Shown: positions 17,890-26,763 of the stretch, in pieces | Position numbering within the stretch: position 1 is the stretch's first letter | Layout of the letters: each line of letters begins with the position of its first letter | NCBI GenBank assembly: GCA_030040995.1 | Contig: JASHOS010000263.1 | Coordinates: forward strand, 1-61,553 | Direction: 5' to 3' | Origin: Terriglobia bacterium | GTDB taxonomy: Bacteria; Acidobacteriota; Terriglobia; UBA7540 | Length of the DNA: 61,553 nucleotides | Program-made: the position numbers and the translations under genes | The notes under the pieces: generated by a model | Database searches by the model: none | What the model was told of the DNA's origin: nothing | What the model saw: only the letters and a program-made list of their open reading frames with translations

Positions 17890-18534
17890 ATGTCAAAAAG
17901 AAGCACCTCCGAGTTCTTCGATTCCTACTCGCAAGACTTCGACGCGATCTACGGAAACCAGAACACTCCGCTCAACCGGATCGCCAACCAGTTGTTCAGA
18001 AAAAGCATGCGTTTGCGTTATATGCGAAGTGTCGAAGGGTGCCAGCCCGTGGAGGGTAAAACTGTTTTGGACGTCGGCTGCGGCCCAGGCCATTACAGCG
18101 TCACGCTGGCCTCACGAGGAGCCGGCCGGGTTCTAGGAGTGGACTTCGCGGACAGTATGATCAAACTGGCGCGACAGAAGGCTCAAGAGGCGGGCGTTGG
18201 AAACAAGTGCCAGTTCGAGACCGCGGACTTCATGGCTTACTCGTTTGGGGAGACCTTCGACTACTCCCTGGTGATGGGCTTCATGGACTACGTATCTGAT
18301 CCCCGCGCCGTAATCGAGAGGGTGCTTTCGCTAACTCGCTCGAAGGCTTTCTTCAGCTTTCCCGTCGACGGCGGGATTCTGGCCTGGCAGCGCAAATTGC
18401 GCTATAAAAGCCGCTGCGATCTTTTCATGTACCGGCGGGATGAAATCCGGGGTCTGTTTGCAACAGTGGGAAGCTCGAAGTTCGGGGTGGAAAAAATCAG
18501 CCGGGATTTTTTTGTCAGCGTCCACAAATCTTAA
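17890..18534 (+). CDS. Class I SAM-dependent methyltransferase
   Basis: A 214-residue methyltransferase with the Rossmann-type SAM site DVGCGPGHYS at 61-70 and the acidic end of strand 2 at GVDFADSMIKLA. Later strands are seen at DYSLVMGFMDYVSDP. The substrate cannot be deduced. Its start lies 9 bp after the deacetylase stop and the pair are surely co-transcribed, so O-methylation of a sugar, lipid-linked glycan or a small metabolite of the same pathway is the natural guess. No membrane segment or signal peptide. Confidence 0.87.
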   Translation: MSKRSTSEFFDSYSQDFDAIYGNQNTPLNRIANQLFRKSMRLRYMRSVEGCQPVEGKTVLDVGCGPGHYSVTLASRGAGRVLGVDFADSMIKLARQKAQEAGVGNKCQFETADFMAYSFGETFDYSLVMGFMDYVSDPRAVIERVLSLTRSKAFFSFPVDGGILAWQRKLRYKSRCDLFMYRRDEIRGLFATVGSSKFGVEKISRDFFVSVHKS

Positions 18535-19005
18535 ATCCTACGCCAGTTGGCGCTCTGAACCTCACATGCTTATTGGTGACTCGTCTCCGATCGGGAATCG
18601 AGGGTTGGTCGTGGCCCCGAAGGGGCCTGCTGTGAATAGCCGCAGGTGCAACCTGCGGAAAACGCCAGCGACCACGAGGCCAACCCCGACGGGGTTGACC
18701 AGAGGCGGATCGCCGCCTTCGAACGCCTGCGAAATCGGTTCCGATCCTCTCGGGTGTTGTTCGGCCCCTTCAGGGCCGAAACGTGTTTTTCGCCTCATTC
18801 TCCCGTAGGTTTCACCCACGGCTATTCACGGTTTGCCCCTTCGGGGCACCAGGCCGGCGGACCTTGTCAGTGGACGGAGCGATGCCTACAAGGAAGATGC
18901 GCGGAAAACTCAGAGCCTGTGCTGGTCTCTCACAAGGCGAGAAGTCAAAATCAACACAGGCTGGGAGGAAGACTTCAAAAATCAATACTAGATTCGTGGA
19001 GGACA
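18535..19005. repeat. Spacer with clustered GGCCCCGAAGGGGCC-type hairpins
   Basis: No gene is supported before the ATG at 19006. Short GC-rich hairpins crowd 18610-18860: GGCCCCGAAGGGGCC near 18613, GCAGGT/ACCTGC near 18640, AACCCCGACGGGGTT near 18682, GGCCCCTTCAGGGGCC-like near 18764, and TGCCCCTTCGGGGCA near 18834. They resemble the block at 4770-4850. The AT-richer stretch 18935-19000 ends in GGAGG and is the likely leader of the next gene. Confidence 0.65.
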
Positions 19006-22000
19006 ATGCGAGAAATATCCGGAAGTTCCCCCGAAAACTTCGCTCAGGACCCCCGCCAGAAAGAGAGAAGAAGCCAGCCCTCTCCCGCTTGCGGGAAAGG
19101 GGGTACCGCGAAGCGGTGGGTGAGGACCCATTCTCTGCTTAGGGGTGTCGCCGGGCGACATGACCACCTGCAAGAAACGATTTTAACAGCGGGGCGCGTG
19201 CTGCTGGCTCTGGTGGCCGCATGCCTCATCTGCGGAGTGGCGCGGGCCCAGCAGATTACCCCGGCGGATTACGGAGCGATGAAGTGGAGACTGATCGGCC
19301 CATTTCGCGGCGGCAGGGCGCTAGCCGCCGCGGGCATAGCGGGCGAGCCCAACGTTTACTATTTCGGCGCAGTTGACGGAGGCGTCTGGAAGACGACGGA
19401 TGGAGGACACGTCTGGCAACCTCTCTGGATCCACGAAGACGTTGCCTCGATTGGGGCGCTTGCTCTCGCGCCCTCTGATCCGAAGATCATCTATGCCGGA
19501 ACGGGCGAGGCGGACATGCGCTCCGATATTTCGTTTGGTGACGGTGTCTATAAATCGACGGATGGCGGCAAAACCTGGAAGAACGTGGGTCTCCGCGCCA
19601 CCCGCCACATCGGAAGGATCCTCGTCGATCCGGAGAATCCAAACGTCGTGCTGGTTGCGGCGCTAGGCCGCGCGTATGGTCCCAACTCCGAGCGTGGCGT
19701 CTACCGCTCCACAGACGGCGGAGCTACCTGGACGAAAGTTCTTTACAAGGATGAGAACACCGGCGCAATCGACCTCTGCTTTAATCCTGGGAATCGGCAC
19801 GTTGTTTATGCCGCGATGTGGAACGCCCGCCGTCCTCCCTGGAGCACCTATCCGCCGCACGAAGGGCCCGGAAGCGGCATCTACAAGTCCTTCGATGAAG
19901 GAGCTACCTGGACGCCCCTCGCCGGCCATGGATTGCCTACAGTACAGATAGGGCGAATCGGTCTTGCCGTCTCTTACACCGGCGGCGGCAACACCGTCTA
20001 CGCGCTCATCCAAGCTGGGCAAGAGAGCGGCCTCTACCGTTCCGATGATGGAGGCGCGAACTGGCAGCGCGTAAGCCACGACCCCAGGATCACAGACCGA
20101 GACTGGTACTTTGGGCAAGTGGTGGTGGACCCGCACAATGCCAACGTCGTCTACGTGCCCGACGTCGCGTTCTACCGTTCCGAGGATGGCGGCAAGACTT
20201 TCATTCCTCTCAAGGGCGCACCCGGCGGAGATGACTACCACGCGCTCTGGATTGACCCGCAGAATTCACAGCGCATGATCCTGGCCAGCGATCAGGGAAC
20301 AGTGATCAGCGTCGATGGCGGGCAGACGTGGAGTTCATGGTACAACCAGGCAACCGCGCAGTTGTATCACGTCATCACCGATCATCAGTTTCCCTTCCGG
20401 GTTTACGGAGCACAGCAGGACAGCGGGTCCGCCTCCGTCGCGAGCCGGAGCGACTTCGGCGAAATTTCGTTTCGCGATTGGTACCCGGTAGGCGCGGGGG
20501 AAAGCGGTTACATCGCTCCTGACCCGCTTGATCCCCACATTGTTTACGGCGGTGATAATTACGGCGCTTTGTTCCGTTTCGACCGGCGCACCGGGCAAGC
20601 GCAGGACATTTCGCCTTGTGCGATTGCCCGGTCGGTGGCCCTGGGCATTGCCTCCGAGAGGTGCCGCTTCACCTGGACCTCCCCGCTGGTGTTTTCTCCC
20701 GTCAATCCTCACATCCTCTACTTCGGCTCACAATTCCTCATTGAGACCACGGACGGCGGCGAAAGCTGGACAACGATCAGCCCCGACCTGACGGTGCTGC
20801 CGGGTTCGAGTCGCGAGCCCGCGCGGGGCGTCGTCTACACGATTGCTCCCTCCCCACTCGCTGCGGGCGAGGTATGGGCTGGCACGGACAACGGGCTCGT
20901 TCAACTGACCCGGGACGGCGGGAAAACATGGCAAAACGTCACGCCGCCCGGACTGCCCGCGTGGAGCAAAATCAGCCTGATTGAGGCTTCACGCTACAGT
21001 GCCGCGATCGCATATGCGGCCGTGGACCGCCACAGGATCGACGACTTCAAACCCTATATCTATCGCACCGGAGATTACGGTAAGACCTGGAGCGCTATAA
21101 CGGATGGCATTGAAGCACCCGCCTACGTTCAGGCCGTGAGGGAAGACCCGATTCGTCAGGATTTGCTTTATGCCGGCACTGAGACAGGCGTCTATGTTTC
21201 CTTCGATGACGGAGACCGCTGGCAATCGCTGCAGCTCAACCTCCCAACCGCCTCCATACGCGACCTGGCGATTGCGGACAACGATCTCGTCGTCGCGACG
21301 CACGGCCGGTCATTCTGGATTCTTGACGATCTTACGCCGTTACGCCAGTTAAATCGCCAAGTGGTGGATTCCAGCGTTTATCTTTTTAAACCGGAAACCG
21401 CGATTCGAGTCCGGCGCGATGTTAACCGAGACACTCCTCTTCCCCCCGAAACCCCGGTCGGCCAGAATCCTCCCTACGGCGCCATTATCGACTACTACCT
21501 GGAATCCGCTCCGCAAGGAGAAATCACGCTGGAAATTCTCGACGCCCAAAATCAGGTTGTCCGCAAGTTCGTAAGCGGCCAGAATCCCCCTCCCTTCCCG
21601 CAAGTCCTTCGATTTTCCTATTCCTGGCTTCGTCATCCCATGCCGCTGACGGAGAATCCAGGAATGAACCGGTTCGTGTGGAACCTTCGCTATCCAAGCC
21701 CTCCAGCGCTGTTTCATGATTATTCGATTGCCGCCGAGATTGGCCGGAACACCCCGGCTTTGCCGCAAGGCCCGCTGGTGCTTCCGGGAATCTATACCGC
21801 GCGGCTGATTGTTGCCGGGCGCGACTACGACCAGCCACTCGCCATCAGACTGGATCCGCGCGTGACGACGCCGCCCTCCGGCCTGCAGAAACAGTTCGAG
21901 CTTGCCGTCCAGATTTCGCGCGGGCTCGCGCAAGATCAGGCGGCTTACAGGGAAATTAAAAGCCTGGAATCGCAGATCAAGACCGTTGAGGGCACGCTGG

Positions 22001-22344
22001 CCTTGAATCGCAAGGCGGGCCAAATCACCTCCTCCCTCGACGACCTCAGCAAAAAGGCGGTGGACATAGAAACCGGTCCGCCGGGCAACGGCGAAATCGA
22101 AGGGTTGGAGCAACTTAACGGCGACCTTGCCTCGCTTGAGACCACCGTAGAATCCGCCGATGCCGCTCCGACCATGCAGTGCACCGCGGCAGCCACTGAA
22201 AGGCTTGAGGCGCTGAAATCGCAGCTTGCCCGTTGGAACCAGATCAAGAGTACGGATCTGCCCGCGCTCAACGAGCGCCTTCGAAATTACAGAATCGTTC
22301 CTCTGGTTCCTTCTGCCGCCGCCGGATCGCCAGCACAGGAGTAA
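19006..22344 (+). CDS. Large secreted Asp-box (BNR/sortilin-like) beta-propeller protein
   Basis: A secreted protein of roughly 1050 mature residues, in the group usually annotated as glycosyl hydrolase or VPS10/sortilin-like. At least ten Asp-box motifs (S/T-x-D-x-G-x-T-W) are visible, such as KTTDGGHVW, KSTDGGKTW, RSTDGGATW, RSDDGGANW, RSEDGGKTF, LTRDGGKTW and RTGDYGKTW, consistent with two propellers. The C-terminal ~150 residues are helical. The signal peptide is VLLALVAACLICGVARA followed by QQ. The start is uncertain: the ATG at 19006 follows GGAGG closely and is in frame, but it puts 64 repeat-derived residues ahead of the signal peptide; the GTG at 19198 would begin directly at the hydrophobic stretch. 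Catalytic activity is not established for this group. Confidence 0.8.
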   Translation: MREISGSSPENFAQDPRQKERRSQPSPACGKGGTAKRWVRTHSLLRGVAGRHDHLQETILTAGRVLLALVAACLICGVARAQQITPADYGAMKWRLIGPFRGGRALAAAGIAGEPNVYYFGAVDGGVWKTTDGGHVWQPLWIHEDVASIGALALAPSDPKIIYAGTGEADMRSDISFGDGVYKSTDGGKTWKNVGLRATRHIGRILVDPENPNVVLVAALGRAYGPNSERGVYRSTDGGATWTKVLYKDENTGAIDLCFNPGNRHVVYAAMWNARRPPWSTYPPHEGPGSGIYKSFDEGATWTPLAGHGLPTVQIGRIGLAVSYTGGGNTVYALIQAGQESGLYRSDDGGANWQRVSHDPRITDRDWYFGQVVVDPHNANVVYVPDVAFYRSEDGGKTFIPLKGAPGGDDYHALWIDPQNSQRMILASDQGTVISVDGGQTWSSWYNQATAQLYHVITDHQFPFRVYGAQQDSGSASVASRSDFGEISFRDWYPVGAGESGYIAPDPLDPHIVYGGDNYGALFRFDRRTGQAQDISPCAIARSVALGIASERCRFTWTSPLVFSPVNPHILYFGSQFLIETTDGGESWTTISPDLTVLPGSSREPARGVVYTIAPSPLAAGEVWAGTDNGLVQLTRDGGKTWQNVTPPGLPAWSKISLIEASRYSAAIAYAAVDRHRIDDFKPYIYRTGDYGKTWSAITDGIEAPAYVQAVREDPIRQDLLYAGTETGVYVSFDDGDRWQSLQLNLPTASIRDLAIADNDLVVATHGRSFWILDDLTPLRQLNRQVVDSSVYLFKPETAIRVRRDVNRDTPLPPETPVGQNPPYGAIIDYYLESAPQGEITLEILDAQNQVVRKFVSGQNPPPFPQVLRFSYSWLRHPMPLTENPGMNRFVWNLRYPSPPALFHDYSIAAEIGRNTPALPQGPLVLPGIYTARLIVAGRDYDQPLAIRLDPRVTTPPSGLQKQFELAVQISRGLAQDQAAYREIKSLESQIKTVEGTLALNRKAGQITSSLDDLSKKAVDIETGPPGNGEIEGLEQLNGDLASLETTVESADAAPTMQCTAAATERLEALKSQLARWNQIKSTDLPALNERLRNYRIVPLVPSAAAGSPAQE
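19074..19164. repeat. Family B repeat plus GTGTCGC...GCGACATGACC hairpin inside the 5' end of a gene
   Basis: The element runs from GCCCTCTCCCGCTTGCGGG through AAGCGGTGGGTGAGG, then a hairpin GTGTCGCC/GGGCGACATGACC. It is in frame with the downstream gene and would encode PSPACGKGGTAKRWVR. The same peptide with one change is encoded by the copy at 39167-39259. Confidence 0.8.
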
Positions 22345-22506
22345 GCCATCGGTGCACCTCGCTAAGAAATTACGCCGGATGGAGATTTCAGCTTTGACGC
22401 AGGGGGCATTTGATGATCAAATAGACCTAATCGTTTTAAGGTACGGGTGCTCGGAAGGTGTGGAATCGCGGGAACGAGCGGACCACCGAAGATGGGAGTT
22501 GTTCAA

Positions 22507-23262
22507 ATGAGACGTTTTCTTCTAATCACGCTGGCCGGCATGTTCCTTGCAGTAGCGGGGGCTGGAGCCCTCAGAGCACAGCAACCGGATACGGGCGTGT
22601 TATCTCCGAGCGACCAGCAGGCCCTCCAGAACAGCCTTAACCAGATCACCATCCCCGAAGGCACCGAATTCAAACTTCAATTGCACACCGGTATTAACTC
22701 CAAGACGTCGAAAGTAGGCGACCGCCTCATCAGCACCTTAATTGACCCGGTGAGCGTCGAGGATATTACCGTCCTCCATAAGGGCCTTCGAGTTTACGGG
22801 CACGTGTCGCAAGTGAAACCAGCGGGCCGCCGCGGGAAGAGCGGTTATTTGAGCTTGGAATTTGACAGCATGGAAATGCCCAACGGAGAGAAGGTCGCCA
22901 TCTTAGGATCGCTTACCGAAATCTTCTCGAGCGCGGATAATGGAAGCGCTAATGTTGACCCGGAAGGTGGTTTGAAGGGTGCTGGAGCATCGCACAAGGA
23001 GCAGCTCTTGATGTTCTTAGGTCCGACAGCCGCGGCCGCGGCGGGTGGGGTTGGACCTGTGATTGCGGCCGGGGTAGTTAGCGGCGTGGCGGCCATCGTC
23101 ATTCCCAAAGGCAAACAGGCAGTCGTGCTGCCGGGATCACTCTTAGGCATGCGCCTGGACGAAGACGTTACCATTAGTCTGCCCCCCGGCACTTTTGGAG
23201 GTAATCCGGCTTCTTCCAAGTCTTCACCGCCGACCGCAAGTTCTGCCCATCCCCCCCAGTAG
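22507..23262 (+). CDS. Secreted protein of unknown function
   Basis: A 251-residue protein with a clear signal peptide (MRRFLLITLAGMFLAVAGAG, cleavage after LRA). The mature part contains ITIPEGTEFKLQLHTGINS and KVGDRLISTLIDPV, a beta-rich domain of a type seen in Acidobacteriota exported proteins. A Gly/Ala-rich hydrophobic stretch (AAAAAGGVGPVIAAGVVSG) follows, then LPGSLLGMRLDEDVTISLPP and a Pro/Ser-rich tail. The ATG at 22507 has GGGAG 7 nt upstream. It lies 162 bp after the Asp-box gene on the same strand and may share its transcript. I do not recognise a named function; a periplasmic or outer-membrane-associated role is likely. Confidence 0.8.
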   Translation: MRRFLLITLAGMFLAVAGAGALRAQQPDTGVLSPSDQQALQNSLNQITIPEGTEFKLQLHTGINSKTSKVGDRLISTLIDPVSVEDITVLHKGLRVYGHVSQVKPAGRRGKSGYLSLEFDSMEMPNGEKVAILGSLTEIFSSADNGSANVDPEGGLKGAGASHKEQLLMFLGPTAAAAAGGVGPVIAAGVVSGVAAIVIPKGKQAVVLPGSLLGMRLDEDVTISLPPGTFGGNPASSKSSPPTASSAHPPQ

Positions 23263-23369
23263 CAAACCCTGCCCTCCGGCTCGATGTGGGTAGAAGTCCG
23301 GGTTAGGACCTCCCTACCCCCACCTTGACATGGTTCGGAAGCCGATCATAAAATCCAAATGGAGGTCCT

Positions 23370-23675
23370 TTGGAGATCGACGACAAGTTAAAGCGGTTGA
23401 TCAAGGAGTTGGGCAACGCGATTAACGAATCGCTGTCAGAATCCGACCGGATTTCCGACGTGATGGGAAAGATTCGTGCCGCCGGATACGATCTGTTCCT
23501 GGTTCTCGAGGTGACCGTGGGCTTCAATAAGCATGAGGAGCCGGGGCGGCCCCGGCGCGCCCGCTCTTCCGGCAGCCGGAGGACAGAAGTGCAACAGTTT
23601 CATCTTACGAACGAAGACGCCGAGTTTCTGCGCGACCTCAATATCAGTGTCGATGTTGACGAGGACGGGCGCTGA
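23370..23675 (+). CDS. Small conserved-looking protein of unknown function
   Basis: A 101-residue acidic protein without signal peptide or membrane segment. The N-terminal half is predicted helical (KLKRLIKELGNAINESLSES), followed by a short hydrophobic strand (YDLFLVLEVTVGFN), a basic Arg/Ser/Gly linker and an acidic C-terminus (LNISVDVDEDGR). It starts with TTG at 23370 preceded by GGAGG. Its TGA stop is overlapped by the CTG start of the following epimerase gene, so the two are translationally coupled. I do not recognise the family; coupling suggests a role with the epimerase, but that is inference. Confidence 0.7.
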   Translation: MEIDDKLKRLIKELGNAINESLSESDRISDVMGKIRAAGYDLFLVLEVTVGFNKHEEPGRPRRARSSGSRRTEVQQFHLTNEDAEFLRDLNISVDVDEDGR

Positions 23676-24682
23676 ACAGTCTGCTGGTAACCGGGTGCGC
23701 AGGGTTTATCGGCTTTCATCTCTGCCGGCGCCTGCTCAGCGAGAATGCAGAGGTATGGGGGCTCGATAATCTCAGCCCGTACTACGACCTAAACCTCAAA
23801 CAAGCACGCCTGGACAATCTCACCAGCCATCCCCGGTTTCACTTTACCCAATCAGATCTGTCGGACCGTCAGAACATGGCGCGGCTCTTTCGCGAACGGC
23901 GGTTTGACGTGGTGGTAAATCTCGCTGCCCAAGTCGGGGTCCGGCACTCCCTCGTGGACCCGGACGCATACGTTGATTCCAACCTGACAGGTTTTGCGAA
24001 CGTCCTCGAGGGATGCCGGCGTTCGGGAGCGGGGCACCTGGTTTTTGCATCCTCCAGCTCGATTTACGGCGCTAACACTCAGATGCCATTCTCAACTTAC
24101 CAGAATACAGACCATCCGGTCAGCCTGTACGCTGCGACAAAAAAGGCTAACGAGCTCATGGCGCACGCCTACGCGCATCTCTACGGCATCCCCAGCACAG
24201 GCCTGCGCTTCTTTACGGTTTACGGCCCCTGGGGCAGGCCGGATATGGCCCTCCATCTGTTCACCCGGGCCATTGTTGTCGGCGAGTCCATACCGGTATT
24301 CAACTTTGGCAGGATGCGACGGGATTTCACCTACGTCGACGACGTGGTGGAAGGTATCGTTCGCGTAATGGCTCGCATTCCCCAGCCCAGCCCTCATTGG
24401 GAGAGCGCACATCCCGATCCCGCAACGAGTTCTGCACCATACCGGATCTACAATCTTGGCAACAGCAATCCAGTAGAGCTAACAGCTTTACTCGACCTCC
24501 TTCAAGCCAAATTGGGCCGGAAAGCAAAACTTGAATTGCTGCCTCCCCAGCCGGGAGACGTTCCGGCGACCTACGCTGACGTGGATGATTTGGCTCGGGA
24601 TGTAGGCTTCCGGCCGTATACTCCCCTTGAGGTGGGTGTGGGGCGTTTCGTCGATTGGTATCGAGCCTACTACCGCGTATAG
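23672..24682 (+). CDS. NAD-dependent epimerase, UDP-glucuronate 4-epimerase-like, CTG start
   Basis: An extended SDR enzyme, probably interconverting UDP-glucuronate and UDP-galacturonate or a related nucleotide sugar for polysaccharide synthesis. The 336-residue product opens NSLLVTGCAGFIGFHLCRRL with the NAD motif Gly8/Gly11/Gly14. It has the catalytic Ser in ASSSSIYG, Tyr153 and Lys157 in YAATK, and the family run FFTVYGPWGRPDMA and RRDFTYVDDVVEG. The only initiator that keeps the NAD-binding motif is CTG at 23672: an in-frame stop lies at 23657-23659, and GAGGA lies 6 nt before the CTG. The CTGA overlaps the stop of the small upstream gene. Starting at the ATG at 23876 would remove the cofactor site. 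The 3' end overlaps purM tail to tail by 13 bp. Confidence 0.9.
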   Translation: MNSLLVTGCAGFIGFHLCRRLLSENAEVWGLDNLSPYYDLNLKQARLDNLTSHPRFHFTQSDLSDRQNMARLFRERRFDVVVNLAAQVGVRHSLVDPDAYVDSNLTGFANVLEGCRRSGAGHLVFASSSSIYGANTQMPFSTYQNTDHPVSLYAATKKANELMAHAYAHLYGIPSTGLRFFTVYGPWGRPDMALHLFTRAIVVGESIPVFNFGRMRRDFTYVDDVVEGIVRVMARIPQPSPHWESAHPDPATSSAPYRIYNLGNSNPVELTALLDLLQAKLGRKAKLELLPPQPGDVPATYADVDDLARDVGFRPYTPLEVGVGRFVDWYRAYYRV

Positions 24683-25695
24683 TAAACCCGCTGCTTGCCC
24701 TTGATGATCCTGCCTATGGTCCAGCACTCCTCGTGTTTATTTCGCAGCGCTCTCTTCACGGATTCAAGGTGCCGCTCTGAAACCACCAATAACATCCCGA
24801 GTCCCATGTTGAACGTTCGGAACATCTCCTGACGAGGGACTTTTCCGAGAGATGCGATCAAATCGAAGATCGCAAGCACTGGCCAGGACCCGAGTATGAT
24901 TTCGGCCCCGCAGTCGGGAGGGAGAATCCGGGGCGTATTGTCCGTAATACCGCCGCCCGTGACGTGGACCACCCCGCTGAGCCATCTCCTGGCTAGGAGC
25001 GGGTGTAATAGCGAGCCGTAGCAGCGGTGAGGAGCGAGCATCTCGTCTCCCAGGTCGCGGCCAAGGGCGGCGACCCTTTGGCTTAGCTTCAGGCCGGCCG
25101 TTTCGAGCAGGACTTTGCGCGCCAGGGAATATCCGTTGGTGTGGAGGCCCAGAGAAGGCAGTCCCAGAATCCAGTCACCGGGCCGAATGCCGCTGCCGTC
25201 CAGGATGTCTTTGCGGCGAACGCATCCCACGATCATCCCTGCCAAATCGTATTCGTTTGCCGGATAAAAACCCGGCATTTCGGCGGTTTCACCGCCAATC
25301 AGAGCGCACCCGGCGGCGCGGCACGCCTTGGCGATTCCGCCTACGATCTCCTCAACGACGGGCGGGCGTAGTTTGCCGGAGGCGAGATAATCCAGAAAGA
25401 AAAGCGGTTTCGCGCCATGAACGGTGATGTCGTTCACACAATGGTTGACTAGGTCGGCCGCCACGCCGGCGTGGCGGTTCAGCTCGAAAGCTATCTTGAG
25501 CTTGGTGCCCACGCCATCCGCGCTGGCGACAAGCGTGCCGTCGCGCGGTAAGCCGGCGAGCGAATAAAAGCCGCCAAATGCGCCCACGTCACGAAGCACG
25601 TGTGCGTTGAATGTCTGGCGAGCCAACGTCTTGATCCTGGATTTCGCTTGCCGCGCGGCGCCGAAGTCGACGCCTGCATCTTTGTATCGCGTCAT
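24670..25695 (-). CDS. purM: Phosphoribosylformylglycinamidine cyclo-ligase
   Basis: AIR synthetase, the fifth step of de novo purine synthesis: ATP-dependent closure of formylglycinamidine ribonucleotide to 5-aminoimidazole ribonucleotide in the cytoplasm. From the ATG at 25695 the product is 341 residues. It has the PurM landmarks YKDAGVDFGAA, SADGVGTKLKIAFELNRH, the NHCVNDITVHGAKPLFFLDY segment, ALIGGETAEMPGFY and HVTGGGITDNTPRILP. A TTG at 25740 would add 15 residues; neither start has a strong Shine-Dalgarno, and the ATG fits the family. It ends 13 bp inside the convergent epimerase gene. Confidence 0.95.
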   Translation of the reverse strand: MTRYKDAGVDFGAARQAKSRIKTLARQTFNAHVLRDVGAFGGFYSLAGLPRDGTLVASADGVGTKLKIAFELNRHAGVAADLVNHCVNDITVHGAKPLFFLDYLASGKLRPPVVEEIVGGIAKACRAAGCALIGGETAEMPGFYPANEYDLAGMIVGCVRRKDILDGSGIRPGDWILGLPSLGLHTNGYSLARKVLLETAGLKLSQRVAALGRDLGDEMLAPHRCYGSLLHPLLARRWLSGVVHVTGGGITDNTPRILPPDCGAEIILGSWPVLAIFDLIASLGKVPRQEMFRTFNMGLGMLLVVSERHLESVKRALRNKHEECWTIGRIIKGKQRVYYTR

Positions 25696-26028
25696 GCAAA
25701 CTTTAACCGTTGAATCCGGCCTGCGTAGAGGACCGCACAAGCTGACTTAGCGCTTGGTGGCATTTTACAGGAAATTTACTGTCGTCCTGTAACGCCAAAG
25801 ACGAAAGAGCCATCCTACGTTAGCAGTAACGCCTCAGTTTCGGGCTCGGCCGCTGCGTAGCGCCGACCTAAAGGTCGGCACGTGCCGGGCTAAAGCGGCG
25901 CTACGCGCCCGAAACCGAGGGGATACGTTAGCAGAAGCGGAAATCTTGATTTTTCACTCCGAATAAGTCAGAAATTCGGGCAAACTGCCGAATAACAGTA
26001 TAGCAGCCTGAAATAGGACAGTTGGCTA
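25696..26028. repeat. Spacer containing a family A repeat with alternative core
   Basis: A family A copy at 25831-25922 keeps the outer ends GCCTCAGTTTCGGGC and GCCCGAAACCGAGG. It has a different core, a GTAGCGCCGACC...GGCGCTACG palindrome with a CTAAAGGTCGG hairpin. The AT-rich remainder (25925-26028) probably carries the promoter of the Spy-like gene; no clear -35/-10 was identified. Confidence 0.7.
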
Positions 26029-26616
26029 ATGGTGTTTGAACTTCTCAGCGGCCCGAAAAGGAAAAAGGAAATAAATTCGATGGATATGAAACCAGTAACA
26101 ATTCACTCAGACGTGACTATGAAGCAGATGCAAGAATGGAGGCGGGGAGGTCGCTCGGAGAAAACGGTGATTCTGCTGTTCTTCTCGGTCGTCGTCACAG
26201 CCCTCGTCTTGAGCATGGCTCTGCTCTCTGCGGGTGCAGCTTTTCCTGCCCCGCTTCCCCAAACGGGCGGGATGTCTCATGGCTGGCAGGGGAGATCCGC
26301 GCGGAACAACCCGGATCGCGAATTGGCGCGACTGAGCCGGGAGCTGAAGCTGTCCAAAGATCAAAAGGCAAAGATCAAGCCGATTATTGAAGCTGAATTT
26401 CAGAAAATGTCCAGCCTGCGCCAGAATGCTTCTCTTTCCCCACAAGACAGACGCACCCAGTTTATGGACATCCGGAACAAGACCATGGACCAGATTCGTC
26501 CGCTCCTTACTACCGAGCAGGTAACGAAATTACAGCAGATGGAGCAGCGCCGAGAGCAGAGAATGAGGAACTGGCAGTCCAACCACGGCCAGAACGCCGC
26601 ACCGCAAAGCCAGTGA
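26029..26616 (+). CDS. Membrane-anchored Spy/CpxP-like LTxxQ protein
   Basis: A 195-residue protein with a cytoplasmic N-terminus, one hydrophobic segment (TVILLFFSVVVTALVLSMAL, about residues 46-66) and a helical extracytoplasmic part. That part holds RELKLSKDQKAKIKPIIEAE and an LTTEQ motif followed by VTKLQQMEQRREQ, the pattern of the Spy/CpxP periplasmic chaperone family. These proteins buffer envelope or metal stress. The first ATG (26029) follows AGGAC; an ATG at 26080 follows AAGGAAATAAATTCG and is an equal candidate, shortening the N-terminus by 17 residues without changing the topology. It stands alone. Confidence 0.78.
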   Translation: MVFELLSGPKRKKEINSMDMKPVTIHSDVTMKQMQEWRRGGRSEKTVILLFFSVVVTALVLSMALLSAGAAFPAPLPQTGGMSHGWQGRSARNNPDRELARLSRELKLSKDQKAKIKPIIEAEFQKMSSLRQNASLSPQDRRTQFMDIRNKTMDQIRPLLTTEQVTKLQQMEQRREQRMRNWQSNHGQNAAPQSQ

Positions 26617-26763
26617 CTGCTCGAATCCGTAAGGCCCCCGCCCAGCAACTTCTGTGGGGGCGCTTCGCGCCCCTGCGGGAGCTCCTACTCTTTTCCAGCC
26701 TCCTGATGATTTGGCCGGGACTATGATAGAGAGGTCCTTCCGGCCTCCAAAACTGTTTGGCGG

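Noticed and set aside
18646..19005. N-terminal extension of the Asp-box protein to an upstream ATG at 18646
   Set aside because: Encoded by clustered GGCCCCGAAGGGGCC hairpins; an ATG with GGAGG lies downstream at 19006.
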